From the NCBI RefSeq assembly GCF_000165835.1, contig NC_014640.1, positions 1,054,001-1,118,000 on the forward strand: DNA of 64,000 nucleotides, written 5' to 3'. A model generated the notes under the pieces. The model was not told the DNA's origin. It did not search any database and saw nothing but the letters and a program-made list of their open reading frames with translations. The number at the start of each line of letters is the position of its first letter. The stretch's first letter is position 1. Below are positions 48,345 to 57,074 of this stretch, one piece after another. Position numbers and translations under genes: made by a program. Origin of the DNA: Achromobacter xylosoxidans A8 (GTDB lineage: Bacteria; Pseudomonadota; Gammaproteobacteria; Burkholderiales; Burkholderiaceae_B).

Positions 48345-49082
48345 TCAGGCGGGCGGCGGGGCGGGCTGCTCGCCCCACGCGCCGTCGACCAGGAACTGGG
48401 CCGGGTGGAAGCTCGATTTGTAAGACATCTTGCGGCTGTCGGCGATCCAATAGCCCAGGTACAGCCAGGGCAGGTTCAGCGTGCGGCATTGCTCGATCTG
48501 CCACAGGATGCTGTAGGTGCCCAGGCTGCCGGCAAGGTCCGGATCGTAGAAGGTGTAGACGGAGGACAGGCCGTCGTCCAGCACGTCGATGATGGACACC
48601 ATGACCAGCGCGCCCGTTTCATCGCGAAATTCGACCAGGCGGGTGTTGACGCGGCTGGTGAGCAGGAATTGCGCATACTGCGTACGGCTGTCCTCGTCCA
48701 TGCCGCCGCCCGGATGGCGGCCCTGCTGGTAACGCGTGTACAGCCGGTAGTGTTCGGGCGACCAGGCCAGCTCCGCCACGAACGATTGCAGGCCCTGGTG
48801 GTCGCGCCAGGCGCGGCGCTGGCTGCGATTGGGCGCGAAGCCTGCCGTATCCACGCGCACGGGGATGCAGGCATGGCAGTTGTCGCAATGCGGCCGGTAG
48901 GTAAACAACCCGCTGCGCCGGAAGCCTTGCTCCACCAGTTGCGAATACGTGCCCGCGTTGATCAGGTGGCCGGGCGCGGCGACCTGCGACCGTGCCTGGC
49001 GACCCGGCAGATAGCTGCAAGGGTAGGGAGCGGTGGCGTAGAACTGCAGGGTGGAGAAAGGGAGTTCTTTGAGCTGGCTCAT
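48345..49082 (-). CDS. Bacterial arginyl/leucyltransferase (Bpt/Ate-like)
   Basis: A 245-residue N-degron enzyme. It has the N-terminal Cys region [13 protein letters not shown], the [14 protein letters not shown] motif (conserved C-x-x-C) and the ATE_C domain. Betaproteobacterial members transfer leucine to N-terminal Asp and Glu (Bpt), though they are often annotated as arginyltransferases. The start is ATG of MSQLKEL. It follows aat by 41 nt. Confidence 0.92.
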   Translation of the reverse strand: MSQLKELPFSTLQFYATAPYPCSYLPGRQARSQVAAPGHLINAGTYSQLVEQGFRRSGLFTYRPHCDNCHACIPVRVDTAGFAPNRSQRRAWRDHQGLQSFVAELAWSPEHYRLYTRYQQGRHPGGGMDEDSRTQYAQFLLTSRVNTRLVEFRDETGALVMVSIIDVLDDGLSSVYTFYDPDLAGSLGTYSILWQIEQCRTLNLPWLYLGYWIADSRKMSYKSSFHPAQFLVDGAWGEQPAPPPA

Positions 49083-49123
49083 CGGAGGTCCCGCGTTGCG
49101 GCGGCAGGCCCGCAAGGGGCTGG

Positions 49124-49897
49124 CTACATATTAACGCCGAACCCCGCGCCCGATGCTGTGTCGGGATGCAAGCGGCCGGCGCTGTCCAGCGTACCGCGGG
49201 CCCACGCGATGGCGGGCAGCGCCGTGGCTGCCCGCACATGCTGCAGGAACGCGGCGCGCGGGATGGGGCGCGCGCCCAGGCTGGCCAGATGGCGCGTCTG
49301 CTGCTGGCAGTCGATGCGCTCCACGCCTTGCGCCGCCAGGTAGCGCACCAGATAGGACAGGGCGATCTTGGAGGCGTTGGGCGCGCGGGTGAACATGGAT
49401 TCGCCGAAGAACATGCGGCCCAGGCTGATGCCGTAGAGGCCGCCGGCCAGTTCGCCGTCGATCCAGGTTTCGATGCTGTGCACGTAGCCGGCCTCATGCC
49501 AGGCGCGATAGGCCTGCTGCATGGCGGCGGTGATCCAGGTGCCCGGCTGGCCGTCGCGCGGCGCGGCGCATTGCGCCATCACTTCGGCAAAGGCCGTGTC
49601 CACTCGCACCTGCACGCGCGGCGCGGCGGCATGCTCCTGGCTGGCGACCTGCCGCAGCAGCTTGCGCAGCGAATGCGAGGGCGCGAAGTCCTTGATGCTC
49701 AGCACCATGCGCGGATCGGGACTCCACCACAGAATCGGCTCGCCCTCGGAGTACCACGGGAAGATGCCGTTGGAGTAGGCCTCGATCAGCCTGGCGGTCG
49801 ACAAGTCCGCGCCCGCAGCGAGCAGGCCGTCGGGATCCGCTAGCGCAAACTCCGCGGGCGGAAAGGGGGTGTCGACGGCTAGCCAGGGTAGTTTCAA
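49124..49897 (-). CDS. aat: Leucyl/phenylalanyl-tRNA--protein transferase
   Basis: A 257-residue GNAT-fold enzyme that adds Leu or Phe to Arg/Lys N-termini. Features are [33 protein letters not shown]-like [27 protein letters not shown] and [21 protein letters not shown], all signature segments. Start is TTG, with the preceding Nudix stop codon overlapping it (TTGA), so it is coupled. It functions with the Ate/Bpt gene downstream. Confidence 0.95.
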   Translation of the reverse strand: MKLPWLAVDTPFPPAEFALADPDGLLAAGADLSTARLIEAYSNGIFPWYSEGEPILWWSPDPRMVLSIKDFAPSHSLRKLLRQVASQEHAAAPRVQVRVDTAFAEVMAQCAAPRDGQPGTWITAAMQQAYRAWHEAGYVHSIETWIDGELAGGLYGISLGRMFFGESMFTRAPNASKIALSYLVRYLAAQGVERIDCQQQTRHLASLGARPIPRAAFLQHVRAATALPAIAWARGTLDSAGRLHPDTASGAGFGVNM

Positions 49898-50475
49898 CGG
49901 TGCGATTCTAGGGTGTAGTGATGAGGGGGAAACACGCCCTGCTTGCGGTCGTCGAAGTAGTGGCGCAGCGTCGTGGCCACGGTGCGGAACGCCAGATCAT
50001 CCCAGGGGATCTCGGATTCGTCGTAATACCGGGCTTCCAGGCTTTCGGGGCCCGGGTCGAGCTCGGCCGACAGCGCCTCGGCCAGGTAGAACACGTGCAC
50101 CTGATCGATCTGGGGCAGGTCGATGACGGTATAGAGTTCGCCCAGCTTGATGCGGGCGCCGGATTCTTCCAGCGTTTCGCGGGCGGCGCCCTGCGCCGTG
50201 CTTTCGCCCAGTTCCATGAAGCCGGCCGGCAGGGTCCAGGTGTTGTAGCGCGGTTCGATGGCGCGCCGGCACAGCAGAACCCGGTTTTCCCAGACCGGCA
50301 GGGTACCGACCACCAGCCTCGGATTCTGGTAATGGATTGCGCCGCAGTGATCGCAGATGTCGCGTTCGCGGTTGTCGCCTTCGGGAACCCGGCGGCTGAT
50401 GGGCGAGCCGCATTGGCTGCAGAAATGCGAACGGCGCGGCGCGGGGAAGTATTCGAGGGGCGATTTTGCGGTCAT
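49894..50475 (-). CDS. Zinc-ribbon Nudix hydrolase
   Basis: A 193-residue protein with an N-terminal zinc ribbon ([12 protein letters not shown]...CDHCG), then a Nudix domain with the box [23 protein letters not shown] (G-x5-E-x7-R-E-x2-E-E-x-G). This architecture resembles NudC NAD pyrophosphatases or ADP-ribose hydrolases; the substrate cannot be named from sequence. Its stop overlaps the aat start. The chosen ATG is MTAKSPLE. Confidence 0.9.
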   Translation of the reverse strand: MTAKSPLEYFPAPRRSHFCSQCGSPISRRVPEGDNRERDICDHCGAIHYQNPRLVVGTLPVWENRVLLCRRAIEPRYNTWTLPAGFMELGESTAQGAARETLEESGARIKLGELYTVIDLPQIDQVHVFYLAEALSAELDPGPESLEARYYDESEIPWDDLAFRTVATTLRHYFDDRKQGVFPPHHYTLESHR

Positions 50476-50485
50476 GGGTACGATT

Positions 50486-51418
50486 CTAACGGCTGCGGCG
50501 GGGGCTGGCGCGCCGGCCTGGGACGGCCGGGGAGGGGGCGCCGAAGCGGCCCTCCAGATGCTCCACGAAGGATCGTACCTTGGGCGACAGGAAGCGCCGG
50601 TGCGGGTAGACGGCATACATGGAGATCGAGGTGTGGGTGTAATCGGTCAGCAGCGCCACCAGGCGGTGGGCGCGGATGTCGTCGCCCACCAGGAAATCGG
50701 GCTGCAGGATGATGCCGTGGCCGGCCAGCGCCGCGGTCCGCAGCACGTCGCCGTTATTGGCCCGCAGGGCCGCGTTGACGCGCACCAGATGGGTCACGCC
50801 GTCCTTCTCGAAATGCCATTCGTTGCCGGTGCTGGCGTAGGCGTAATGCAGGCAGCGGTGCTGCTTCAGTTCTTCCGGCGTCTGCGGCGTGCCGTGGCGT
50901 CGCAGGTATTCGGGGGCGGCGCAGACCAGCAGCTGCTGCGGCGCCAGCGGCCGCGCGACCAGCGAGGAATCCTGCAGCGGGCCGATGCGCACGGCAACGT
51001 CGTAGCCGTCTTCCACCAGGTCCACCACGCGGTCGTTCAGGTCCAGGTCGATGATCACGTCGGGATAGCGCTGCAGGTACTCGGCAATGGCCGGTCCCAG
51101 GTGCAGGATCCCGAACGACACCGGCGCGCTCACCCGCAGGCGGCCGCTGGGCCGCTGGCCCTCGGCTTGCAGCGACAGTTCCAGGTCCGCCACCTCGGCC
51201 AGGATGGGCCGCACGCGTTCATAGAAGGCGCGTCCGGCGTCGGTCATGCTCAGCTTGCGCGTGGTTCGGTTCAGGAGGCGCACGCCGTACTTCTGTTCCA
51301 GATAGGCGATCTGGCGCGTGACCACGGAGCGGGCCTGGCCCATCTTGTCGGCTGCGGCTGCGAACGAACCCAATTCCACGACCTTGGCGTAGGTCTGCAT
51401 GGCGGTATGCGTGTCCAA
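50486..51418 (-). CDS. LysR-family transcriptional regulator
   Basis: A 310-residue regulator with N-terminal winged HTH (YAKVVELGSFAAAADKMGQARSVVTRQIAYLEQKYGVRLLNRTTR) and a LysR-substrate domain. The start is TTG, with GGAA at 6 nt; the ATG of MQTYAKV six codons in is an alternative. Its promoter region holds an inverted repeat that covers this start region. It is divergent from doxX, its probable target. Confidence 0.9.
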   Translation of the reverse strand: MDTHTAMQTYAKVVELGSFAAAADKMGQARSVVTRQIAYLEQKYGVRLLNRTTRKLSMTDAGRAFYERVRPILAEVADLELSLQAEGQRPSGRLRVSAPVSFGILHLGPAIAEYLQRYPDVIIDLDLNDRVVDLVEDGYDVAVRIGPLQDSSLVARPLAPQQLLVCAAPEYLRRHGTPQTPEELKQHRCLHYAYASTGNEWHFEKDGVTHLVRVNAALRANNGDVLRTAALAGHGIILQPDFLVGDDIRAHRLVALLTDYTHTSISMYAVYPHRRFLSPKVRSFVEHLEGRFGAPSPAVPGRRASPRRSR

Positions 51419-51419
51419 G

Positions 51420-51442
51420 ATTGTTTCCTATCGGGGAACAAT
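51420..51442. promoter_or_regulatory. LysR operator candidate
   Basis: A 23-bp near-palindrome, ATTGTTTCC (TATCG) GGGAACAAT, with 8 of 9 arm positions matching. It sits directly before the LysR start and includes its Shine-Dalgarno, as expected for autoregulation, and lies about 105 nt before the DoxX gene. Confidence 0.5.
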
Positions 51443-51547
51443 AATTTGCAATTCTGCATGTTTATCTTTGTTTTTGGAATCGCAAGAATAGCGCTCATCA
51501 AGAATCTTCCCATCCTGGGCGATTCCCCACCGCTCTAGGAGAGTGCA

Positions 51548-51949
51548 ATGGTTGATATCCGTACCGCGCCCTATGCCGCGCTGCTGCTGCGCGTGGCGCT
51601 CGGCGTCATGTTCCTGGCCCATGGCCTGACCAAGCTGCTGGTGTTCACGCTGCCCGGCACCGCGCAGTTCTTCGCCAAGATCGGCTTCGCCGGCTGGCTG
51701 GCGTATCCGGTGACGTTCTTCGAGGTCGGCGCCGGCGTGCTGCTGATCCTGGGCATCGTGCCGCGCTGGGTCGCCGCCATTGCCGTGGTGCAGTTGTTCG
51801 TGGCTTCCACGGTGCATTTCCCCAATGGCTGGGGCTTCGGCAATGCCGGCGGCGGCTGGGAATATCCGATCTTCCTGACCGTGGCGGCCGCCGTGCTGGC
51901 GCTGCTGGGCGACGGCAAGTACGCGCTGGTCAAGAGCGGCCGCGGCTGA
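51548..51949 (+). CDS. DoxX-family membrane protein
   Basis: A 133-residue protein with four TM helices. YAALLLRVALGVMFLAHGLTKLLVF is the DoxX signature, and GNAGGGWEYPIFLTVAAAVLALLGDGKYAL the conserved C-terminal half. DoxX-like proteins are linked to thiol stress or quinone chemistry without a single function. Good Shine-Dalgarno (AGGAGA). It is divergent from a LysR gene that probably controls it. Confidence 0.9.
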   Translation: MVDIRTAPYAALLLRVALGVMFLAHGLTKLLVFTLPGTAQFFAKIGFAGWLAYPVTFFEVGAGVLLILGIVPRWVAAIAVVQLFVASTVHFPNGWGFGNAGGGWEYPIFLTVAAAVLALLGDGKYALVKSGRG

Positions 51950-52045
51950 TCGCTGCGCGCACCAGTCTGTCTACCGCCACGGACGTGGCCGACAGGACGG
52001 CCGGACCCTAGAATGGCCCGGCCGTTTTCCATTTCTGGAGTTCCC

Positions 52046-52510
52046 ATGTCCTTCCCGAAGTCGTACTTCAAGCGCGCCGCCGCCGCAGCCATGCTGGCCC
52101 TGGCCTTGTCTCCCGCCGTCCATGCGTCCGCTGAACAGGAGGCCGCCAACAAGGCGGCCGTGCTGGCCTTCTATGAGAAGGGCCTGAACCAGAAGGACGC
52201 GGATGCGGCGCTGAAATACGTGGGCGACCGCTATGTGCAGCACAATCCCAATGCGGCCGATGGCCCCGAGGGTTTCCGTAAATTCATCGCCTTCCTGCGC
52301 GACAAGTTTCCGCAATCGCGCAGCGAGATCAAACGCGTCTTCATCGACGGCGACTATGTGATCCTGCACGTGCACGCGGTGCGCCAACCCGGCGACCGCG
52401 GCAGCGCCATCATCGACATCTTCCGCCTGGAGCAGGGCAAGATTGTGGAGCACTGGGACGCGGTGCAGCCCATCCCCGAGCAGTCCGCCAATCCCAACGG
52501 CATGTTCTGA
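52046..52510 (+). CDS. Exported SnoaL/NTF2-like protein
   Basis: A 154-residue protein with a signal peptide (MSFPKSYFKRAAAAAMLALALSPAVHA) and a SnoaL-like domain: AAVLAFYEKGLNQKDADAALKYVGDRYVQHNPNAADG and VHAVRQPGD...IVEHWDAVQPIP. This polyketide-cyclase-like family is common as secreted stress or detoxification proteins in Burkholderiales. Function unproven. Confidence 0.85.
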   Translation: MSFPKSYFKRAAAAAMLALALSPAVHASAEQEAANKAAVLAFYEKGLNQKDADAALKYVGDRYVQHNPNAADGPEGFRKFIAFLRDKFPQSRSEIKRVFIDGDYVILHVHAVRQPGDRGSAIIDIFRLEQGKIVEHWDAVQPIPEQSANPNGMF

Positions 52511-52519
52511 ACTTGCCGG

Positions 52520-53110
52520 TCAGGCGTGGGGATCCGGGTCGAAGCCGAATTCCCGCGCCACATCTTTTTGCGCGATCAGCGCCAGCGGCGCGGCGGCATA
52601 GGTTCCGGGCAGGACGGCCTGTATCGTGCCGCCGGGTGCGAGTTCCGTCAGGGCGTCCAGCAACGGCTCTCCGTCCGCCGTGGTCATCCTTTCCAGCAGC
52701 GGCGGCAGATCGCGGTCCAGCACGATGCCCGCTCCCAGGGGCGTCATCGCATACAGCTGACCCGCATCATCCAGCTTCCACGCGGCGACCGAATCGACCG
52801 TCTGGTTCGTGTGCGTGAGCAGGCCACTGTTGTCATCGCTCAAGCGCAACACATACGGCGCCGCGTCCAGGCGCAGGAATACGCGCTGGGGACCGTTCTG
52901 GAAAAACCAGCGCCCCGCGTCGTCGTGTTCATAGTTGCGGTTGATGAATTCCAGGATCTGCGTGTTGGTGATGGACTCGCCCGGACCGCCCGCGGCCGAT
53001 TGGCCTTGCGGGTGCAGGCGCCAGCGGCCGCGCGCGTCCAGCGACAGCCAGCCGTACACCGCCGGCACGTCGGGCCAGCGCGCGAGCGCGTCCTTCACCG
53101 ATTGATCCAT
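52520..53110 (-). CDS. Conserved hypothetical protein (DUF-type, cytoplasmic)
   Basis: A 196-residue protein with no signal or TM segment. It starts MDQSVKDALARWPDVPAVYGWLSLDARGRWRLH and has RVFLRLDAAPYVLRLSDDNSGLLTHTNQ. It looks like a conserved Burkholderiales hypothetical; I do not recognise a catalytic motif. It is 2 nt upstream of the next minus-strand reading frame's end. Confidence 0.7.
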   Translation of the reverse strand: MDQSVKDALARWPDVPAVYGWLSLDARGRWRLHPQGQSAAGGPGESITNTQILEFINRNYEHDDAGRWFFQNGPQRVFLRLDAAPYVLRLSDDNSGLLTHTNQTVDSVAAWKLDDAGQLYAMTPLGAGIVLDRDLPPLLERMTTADGEPLLDALTELAPGGTIQAVLPGTYAAAPLALIAQKDVAREFGFDPDPHA

Positions 53111-53112
53111 GT

Positions 53113-53442
53113 TCAGGGCCGGATGATGATGGGAGGAGGGTTGATGATGATGGCGGGCGCCGGCATCGCGGGCACCACCACCGGCTGCGGCATTTGCACG
53201 TAGCCGTGGCGGTAGTCATCCCGGCATTTGCGCTTTTCCTGGTAGTCGCCGTTGCGCTTCCATTTGCGCTCGACCTTACAGGCGCCGTCCCAATACTGTT
53301 CTTTATACTCGCGGCCGTGGCGATGGCGGTGCTTGTCCGAATCCGCCTGCGCCGCAAGCGGGGCCAGCGTGAGCAATGCCGCGGCGGACAGCGTCAGCAA
53401 CGCGGAGGAAGAGTGGGCTCGGGAGTTCGGAAGCGTGCGCAT
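53113..53442 (-). CDS. Small exported His/Arg-rich protein
   Basis: A 109-residue protein with signal peptide (MRTLPNSRAHSSSALLTLSAAALLTLAPLAAQA). The mature part begins DSDKHRHRHGREYKEQYWDGACKVERKWKRNGDYQEKRKC, with two conserved Cys, and ends in a Pro/Ile tail (IIINPPPIIIRP). It resembles a short Burkholderiales exported family of unknown function; the His/Arg cluster suggests metal or nucleic-acid contact, without support. Confidence 0.7.
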   Translation of the reverse strand: MRTLPNSRAHSSSALLTLSAAALLTLAPLAAQADSDKHRHRHGREYKEQYWDGACKVERKWKRNGDYQEKRKCRDDYRHGYVQMPQPVVVPAMPAPAIIINPPPIIIRP

Positions 53443-53480
53443 GGGATCGTCGTCAGTGGCAAACGGCGTCACCATAGCAA

Positions 53481-53594
53481 TCATTTGGTTGACCGCGCGT
53501 AGTGATGCGTAACGAGATGCAGGCCGCAATCGTACATGAGATCCTCATCTTCGATCTCGGGCGCCTCAACCAGATGCTTGCGTTTGCGGCTCAT
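53481..53594 (-). CDS. Possible 37-residue small protein
   Basis: An ATG-started frame with a basic start (MSRKRKHLVE) and an acidic middle (APEIEDEDLMYDCG). No Shine-Dalgarno is visible. It fills the gap between two genes and might be a real small protein or chance. Confidence 0.25.
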   Translation of the reverse strand: MSRKRKHLVEAPEIEDEDLMYDCGLHLVTHHYARSTK

Positions 53595-53632
53595 ACGCAG
53601 TTAAACATGATGAATGTTCAGTTGGTGGCGCC

Positions 53633-54106
53633 ATGAACGCATCCCTGGAACGTCTCGCGAAACAGCTCGATCTGGACGCCAAGCGCAACGAACGCCTACG
53701 TCTGGCATTCGGTCATGCCTGTGCGCTTCGGGTCGAGCATCTGCTTGAAGAGCAGGAAGTCGTGGATTGCCTGGCGATTCTTGGCCGGTATTTGGACGGC
53801 GCTATCGGCCATGAACAGTTGCAGCAGGTTTGCACTCAAGCCTCGCACCTGGCGAACCGGCATCAGGGGTCAAAATCCATCGATGGCTGCGGCCATGCCG
53901 CTGTGTCCGCGACCTATGCCGTGGCCAGCGCCTTGGCCGGCAAGGCGCTCCGCGCGGCCGAATATGCGGCTTACGCCGCAGTCTACGGTCAGGGCGGCTA
54001 TGGCGCTGTTTCAGATCCCGAGTCGTTCGAGCCGGAGTTCGCCTGGCAAGCGGAATGTCTGGCTGCGTTGGCTACCCGCGAGGCCGAATCGCATCCTGCG
54101 CCATAG
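53633..54106 (+). CDS. Imm-5-like putative immunity protein
   Basis: A 157-residue helical protein, Ala-rich, with CLAILGRYLDGAIGHEQLQQV and ASALAGKALRAAEYAAYAAVYGQGGY. This pattern resembles polymorphic-toxin immunity families (Imm-5 type), with tandem His-Ala helices. No toxin gene is beside it. Assignment is by general resemblance only. Confidence 0.5.
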   Translation: MNASLERLAKQLDLDAKRNERLRLAFGHACALRVEHLLEEQEVVDCLAILGRYLDGAIGHEQLQQVCTQASHLANRHQGSKSIDGCGHAAVSATYAVASALAGKALRAAEYAAYAAVYGQGGYGAVSDPESFEPEFAWQAECLAALATREAESHPAP

Positions 54107-54126
54107 TTGACCGCTCCGGAAAACAA

Positions 54127-54156
54127 AAAACCCGCAGAGTTTTATCTGCGGGTTTT
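54127..54156. terminator. Terminator between the Imm-like gene and tRNA-Cys
   Basis: A 12-bp stem AAAACCCGCAGA / TCTGCGGGTTTT with a 6-nt loop; A-rich left flank and T-rich right flank let it act in both directions. Confidence 0.85.
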
Positions 54157-54166
54157 GAGAAATCAC

Positions 54167-54240
54167 TGGAGGCGCAAGCCGGAATCGAACCGACGTACAC
54201 GGATTTGCAATCCGCTGCATAACCACTCTGCCATTGCGCC
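54167..54240 (-). tRNA. tRNA-Cys (GCA)
   Basis: Acceptor GGCGCAA pairs with TTGCGCC, discriminator U and encoded CCA follow, anticodon loop TTGCAAA reads GCA, T-loop GGTTCGATTCC is standard. Discriminator U73 fits tRNA-Cys. Confidence 0.95.
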
Positions 54241-54253
54241 AGCACTTGCAAGA

Positions 54254-54290
54254 AAAAAGGAAGCGCGGTGTAGGCCGTTGCTTCCTTTTT
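54254..54290. terminator. Hairpin between the two tRNA genes
   Basis: An 11-bp stem AAAAAGGAAGC / GCTTCCTTTTT lies between tRNA-Gly and tRNA-Cys. On the minus strand it resembles an intrinsic terminator; it might instead be a processing signal. Confidence 0.6.
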
Positions 54291-54295
54291 GTATT

Positions 54296-54371
54296 TGGAG
54301 CGGGAGACGAGTCTCGAACTCGCGACCTCAACCTTGGCAAGGTTGCGCTCTACCAACTGAGCTACTCCCGC
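54296..54371 (-). tRNA. tRNA-Gly (GCC)
   Basis: Acceptor GCGGGAG pairs with CTCCCGC, encoded CCA follows, anticodon loop TTGCCAA reads GCC, and the D-arm AGCTCAGTTGGTAGAGC and T-arm GAGTTCGAGACTC are standard. Confidence 0.96.
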
Positions 54372-54523
54372 GGGGGTACTGCGTTTTTGGTGTGATTTCT
54401 GATTTGGTTTTCAGAAGGCCGTGTCCACCAAAGACAGCGATTATACACAGAAATTAAGGCTTGTGTAGCCCGGTTGCGCGGGGAAGGTGAAAAATCCCTG
54501 CACAGCCGGGTTGTGTGGTGCCG

Positions 54524-55171
54524 TCAGGGGGTGTCGCTGGACACCGGCGCGGTGGCCGTGGACTCGGGCGCGGATTCCGGAGCGGGCGCGTCGACGGGCG
54601 CATCAGCAGGCGCGGCCGTAGGCGAGGACGCCGGCGCGGCAGCCTTCTTCGCGGGACGGGCCTTGCCGGCCGGCCGGCGCGAGGCCTGGCGGCGGGCATA
54701 GGCGGCTTGTTCCGCCGTCACCGTGCCCGCGGGCTCGCCCTGCAGGTCGACGCGCGTGGCGTCCGCCACCATGCTGCCCCAGTAGCGGCTGCCCTTGCAC
54801 CAGGTGGCGATGGCCTGCTTGAGCTGTTCTTCCGTCATGCCCAGCTTTTCCAGATGCTGGGCCGCGTCGGCCAGGATGCCCTGCTTGAGCGGCAGCTTGG
54901 GCGCGGGATTCTTGGGGAAAGCCTGGGGGAAGTGCTTCTGCAGGCGCCAGATGGCCTCGACCGCGGGGTCGACGGGCTCGCGCTTTTGCTGCGGGCGGGC
55001 GGCAGCCTTCGCTTGACCAGACTCGCGCTTTTGCTGCGGCCGCGCCGTAGCGTTCGCTTGATCAGGCTCCCGCTTCTTTGTCCGGCCTGCCGCCTTCGGT
55101 TGGACCGGCACCGCCTTTTGAGCCTGTGCCCGCAGCTGCTCGCGCAGGTCGGCAAGTTTTTCAAAACCCAT
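54524..55171 (-). CDS. ProQ/FinO-domain RNA chaperone
   Basis: A 215-residue RNA-binding protein. The ProQ/FinO domain spans about residues 65-165 (AIWRLQKHFPQAFPKNPAPKLPLKQGILADAA, YWGSMVADATRVDLQGEPAGTVT). It is preceded by a repeat-rich basic segment with RPQQKRE motifs and followed by a long Ala/Pro/Glu C-tail. It would bind structured sRNAs or mRNA 3' ends. Start ATG is MGFEKLADL. Confidence 0.92.
   Translation of the reverse strand: MGFEKLADLREQLRAQAQKAVPVQPKAAGRTKKREPDQANATARPQQKRESGQAKAAARPQQKREPVDPAVEAIWRLQKHFPQAFPKNPAPKLPLKQGILADAAQHLEKLGMTEEQLKQAIATWCKGSRYWGSMVADATRVDLQGEPAGTVTAEQAAYARRQASRRPAGKARPAKKAAAPASSPTAAPADAPVDAPAPESAPESTATAPVSSDTP
54983..55072 (-). repeat. 45-bp coding tandem repeat in the proQ-like gene
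   Basis: Two 15-residue units, REPDQANATARPQQK and RESGQAKAAARPQQK, stand in tandem, with a half unit (PKAAGRTKK) before. This gives the basic N-terminal extension of the RNA chaperone and could vary in copy number between strains. Confidence 0.75.
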
Positions 55172-55305
55172 TGTTATTTCCAACACCTCAGATTTGTTCA
55201 GGCTGAAGGTTACCGCAAGTGCGCGAATGCAGCACTGCCGAAGGGGCGTGTGTGTGGCGTCGGCGCCATGGCCGTTGGCGCCGCCCGGCGCGGATTTGGC
55301 GGGAA

Positions 55306-55959
55306 TCAGCGCCCGGAGGGAGGGCAGGATGGCTGGCCGGGAACCAATATCGCGCGGCCTTTCAGCAGAATGGGCGTACCCGGATAGACGTTGAATGGAT
55401 CCACCGGCCGGCCATCGACGACGGCGTCCTTGACCTGATAGCGCACGTTGCCCGACGCTGCGAGCCAGGCGCCTTCCGGCTCGCAGCGCAGCGACAGTTC
55501 CGAGGTTTCGCTCGGCGGCAGCAGCCTGACCAGCGTGCTGAACGCAAGGGTGACGACCACATTGCCGGTGGTACCTTGTCCCGCCCGATCCAGCAGGTTG
55601 ACGAGGGGCTTGATATCCAGCCGGTAGACCTGCTCCTGATCCACTTCGGCCAGCGGCTTGAGGGTGATGGTCTTGCTCTGCCCCGAGCCTAGCGAGAGCT
55701 TGAACGGGTAGACGTAGAGCGCAGGCTGCTCCGTTTGCACGACAGGTTCCAGGCGCTCCTGTTCAGGTTCGACGCCCGGGTTGAGCAGGCGTGACAGGGT
55801 AACGGACACGTACTCCGCGCGATCGCCCTGGTTGACGATATGGACCGACGCCGGCTTGCCTTGCACGACGGCGAGCTTGGGCGTCACGTCGATATGTGCG
55901 AAGGCAGGCGCGGCAAGCCAGGACGCGAGAAGCAACAGCAGACAACCGGAGGATTTCAT
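55306..55959 (-). CDS. Fimbrial periplasmic chaperone (third of the locus)
   Basis: A 217-residue exported protein with signal peptide (MKSSGCLLLLLASWLAAPAFA). The chaperone N-domain is seen in PKLAVVQGKPASVHIVNQGDRAEYVSVTLSRLLNPGV and the conserved SKTITLKPL; a C-terminal Ig domain follows (LSLRCEPEGAWLAASGNVRYQVKDAVV). It belongs to the CS1/alpha-type alternate chaperone class. It is the last gene of the fimbrial operon. The ATG at 55959 has GGAGA 6 nt upstream; an ATG two codons earlier is poorer. Confidence 0.85.
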   Translation of the reverse strand: MKSSGCLLLLLASWLAAPAFAHIDVTPKLAVVQGKPASVHIVNQGDRAEYVSVTLSRLLNPGVEPEQERLEPVVQTEQPALYVYPFKLSLGSGQSKTITLKPLAEVDQEQVYRLDIKPLVNLLDRAGQGTTGNVVVTLAFSTLVRLLPPSETSELSLRCEPEGAWLAASGNVRYQVKDAVVDGRPVDPFNVYPGTPILLKGRAILVPGQPSCPPSGR

Positions 55960-55994
55960 CCGCATCTCCGCGAAATTCGGCCGCGTATGGTGCA

Positions 55995-56546
55995 TCAGGG
56001 GATCCGAGCGGAGGGTTCAAAGACCAGCGACAGCTCGCCGACATAGCTGCCTGCCGTCTCCTTGAAATTGCCTTCCGGCGGATAAGCCGAAATCGCCAGC
56101 CCGTAGTAGCCGATGGAGTCCTCGCCTGCAACCGGCGCAAACGGATTCTGGAATTTCACGTCCAGGCCTACTTCCAGGGTTTTCTGCTCCCCGTCTTCCG
56201 CGGCCAGGGAAACCTTGGGCCGACGGAACACCAGGGCCGCGTTGGCCGTGTTGCGGATTTCGAGCGGCCGATCCATGCGCACCTGAAACGCGCCGCTCGA
56301 GGACACGATGCGCAAGCGTGCCTGCGTTTCATAGGGAGATTCCCATCCGCGCAGCTGCTGCATGGCCAAGCCCTGGTCGAACCAGCCGCCCTTGTCGTCC
56401 GTGACCAGCAGCCTGTTGGCGGCCCTGACCGTGGCGGTGATCCTGCTAGTGGTATCGCCGGTCAGGACGATATCCACGGCGGAAGCTGCGACAGGGAGCA
56501 TTCCCAGGGCCAGCATCAGGCACGCGCGGATTGAGATTCTGTTCAT
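55995..56546 (-). CDS. CS1-type fimbrial subunit 2
   Basis: A 183-residue exported subunit with signal peptide (MNRISIRACLMLALGMLPVAASA). It resembles the first pilin of the locus in ending (GSYVGELSLVFEPSARIP versus GSYSGNLVMVFEPAP) and in the LRIVSSSGAFQVRMDRPLEIRNTAN segment. It has no cysteines in the mature part, as in CFA/I-type major subunits. Probably a minor or alternative shaft pilin. Confidence 0.85.
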   Translation of the reverse strand: MNRISIRACLMLALGMLPVAASAVDIVLTGDTTSRITATVRAANRLLVTDDKGGWFDQGLAMQQLRGWESPYETQARLRIVSSSGAFQVRMDRPLEIRNTANAALVFRRPKVSLAAEDGEQKTLEVGLDVKFQNPFAPVAGEDSIGYYGLAISAYPPEGNFKETAGSYVGELSLVFEPSARIP

Positions 56547-56565
56547 GTCCGGGTTCTCATGGGTT

Positions 56566-57066
56566 TCAAGGCTGAGCGTGCTCGGCGATCTGATAGATCA
56601 GAACGCCGTACGCCATGTTGATGATCAGGGGCGCGCTGCCATCGGCCTCGCCGCCGTTCAGAATCACCCGCTCCCTGGGCCGGAAGGTGATGCGCCAGAC
56701 TTGCGTGCGGGCAGGCGCATGCAAGACGCGCACGCTCATCCGGTACTTTTGTCCCGGCGCCAGAATCAGGCGCTTAGGGGTGACCAGCAAGCTGGGTCGC
56801 TCTGTTTCGCCAACTGGCGCCAGCACCTCCGGCGTCAATCCGGGATTGAGGAGCAGATGCTGTTCCACATCCAGATAGAGGGGGCTGTCGCCACGGTTTT
56901 CCGCCAGCAGTTCGCTCGGCGCTCGACCGGGTTCCAGGCGCAGTTCCGCTCTCGGCAGGTGCAGGATGCCGGCCCCCTGGCCGTGCTGGGGCCAGAGCAG
57001 GACGAGTGCTGCGACGACAAACGCGGTGCGGCGGGCGAATTGCCGGGGAAAGACATGAACGCTCAT
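56566..57066 (-). CDS. Single-domain chaperone-like protein
   Basis: A 166-residue exported protein. Only the N-terminal chaperone domain is recognisable (LPRAELRLEPGRAPSELLAENRGDSPLYLDVEQHLLLNPGL, then LILAPGQKYRMSVRVL and GVLIYQI). The C-terminal Ig domain found in usual 220-230-residue fimbrial chaperones is missing, and the frame ends normally. Its role may be specialised for one subunit. It lies between the tip adhesin and second pilin genes. Confidence 0.75.
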   Translation of the reverse strand: MSVHVFPRQFARRTAFVVAALVLLWPQHGQGAGILHLPRAELRLEPGRAPSELLAENRGDSPLYLDVEQHLLLNPGLTPEVLAPVGETERPSLLVTPKRLILAPGQKYRMSVRVLHAPARTQVWRITFRPRERVILNGGEADGSAPLIINMAYGVLIYQIAEHAQP

Positions 57067-57074
57067 GGCATGAG

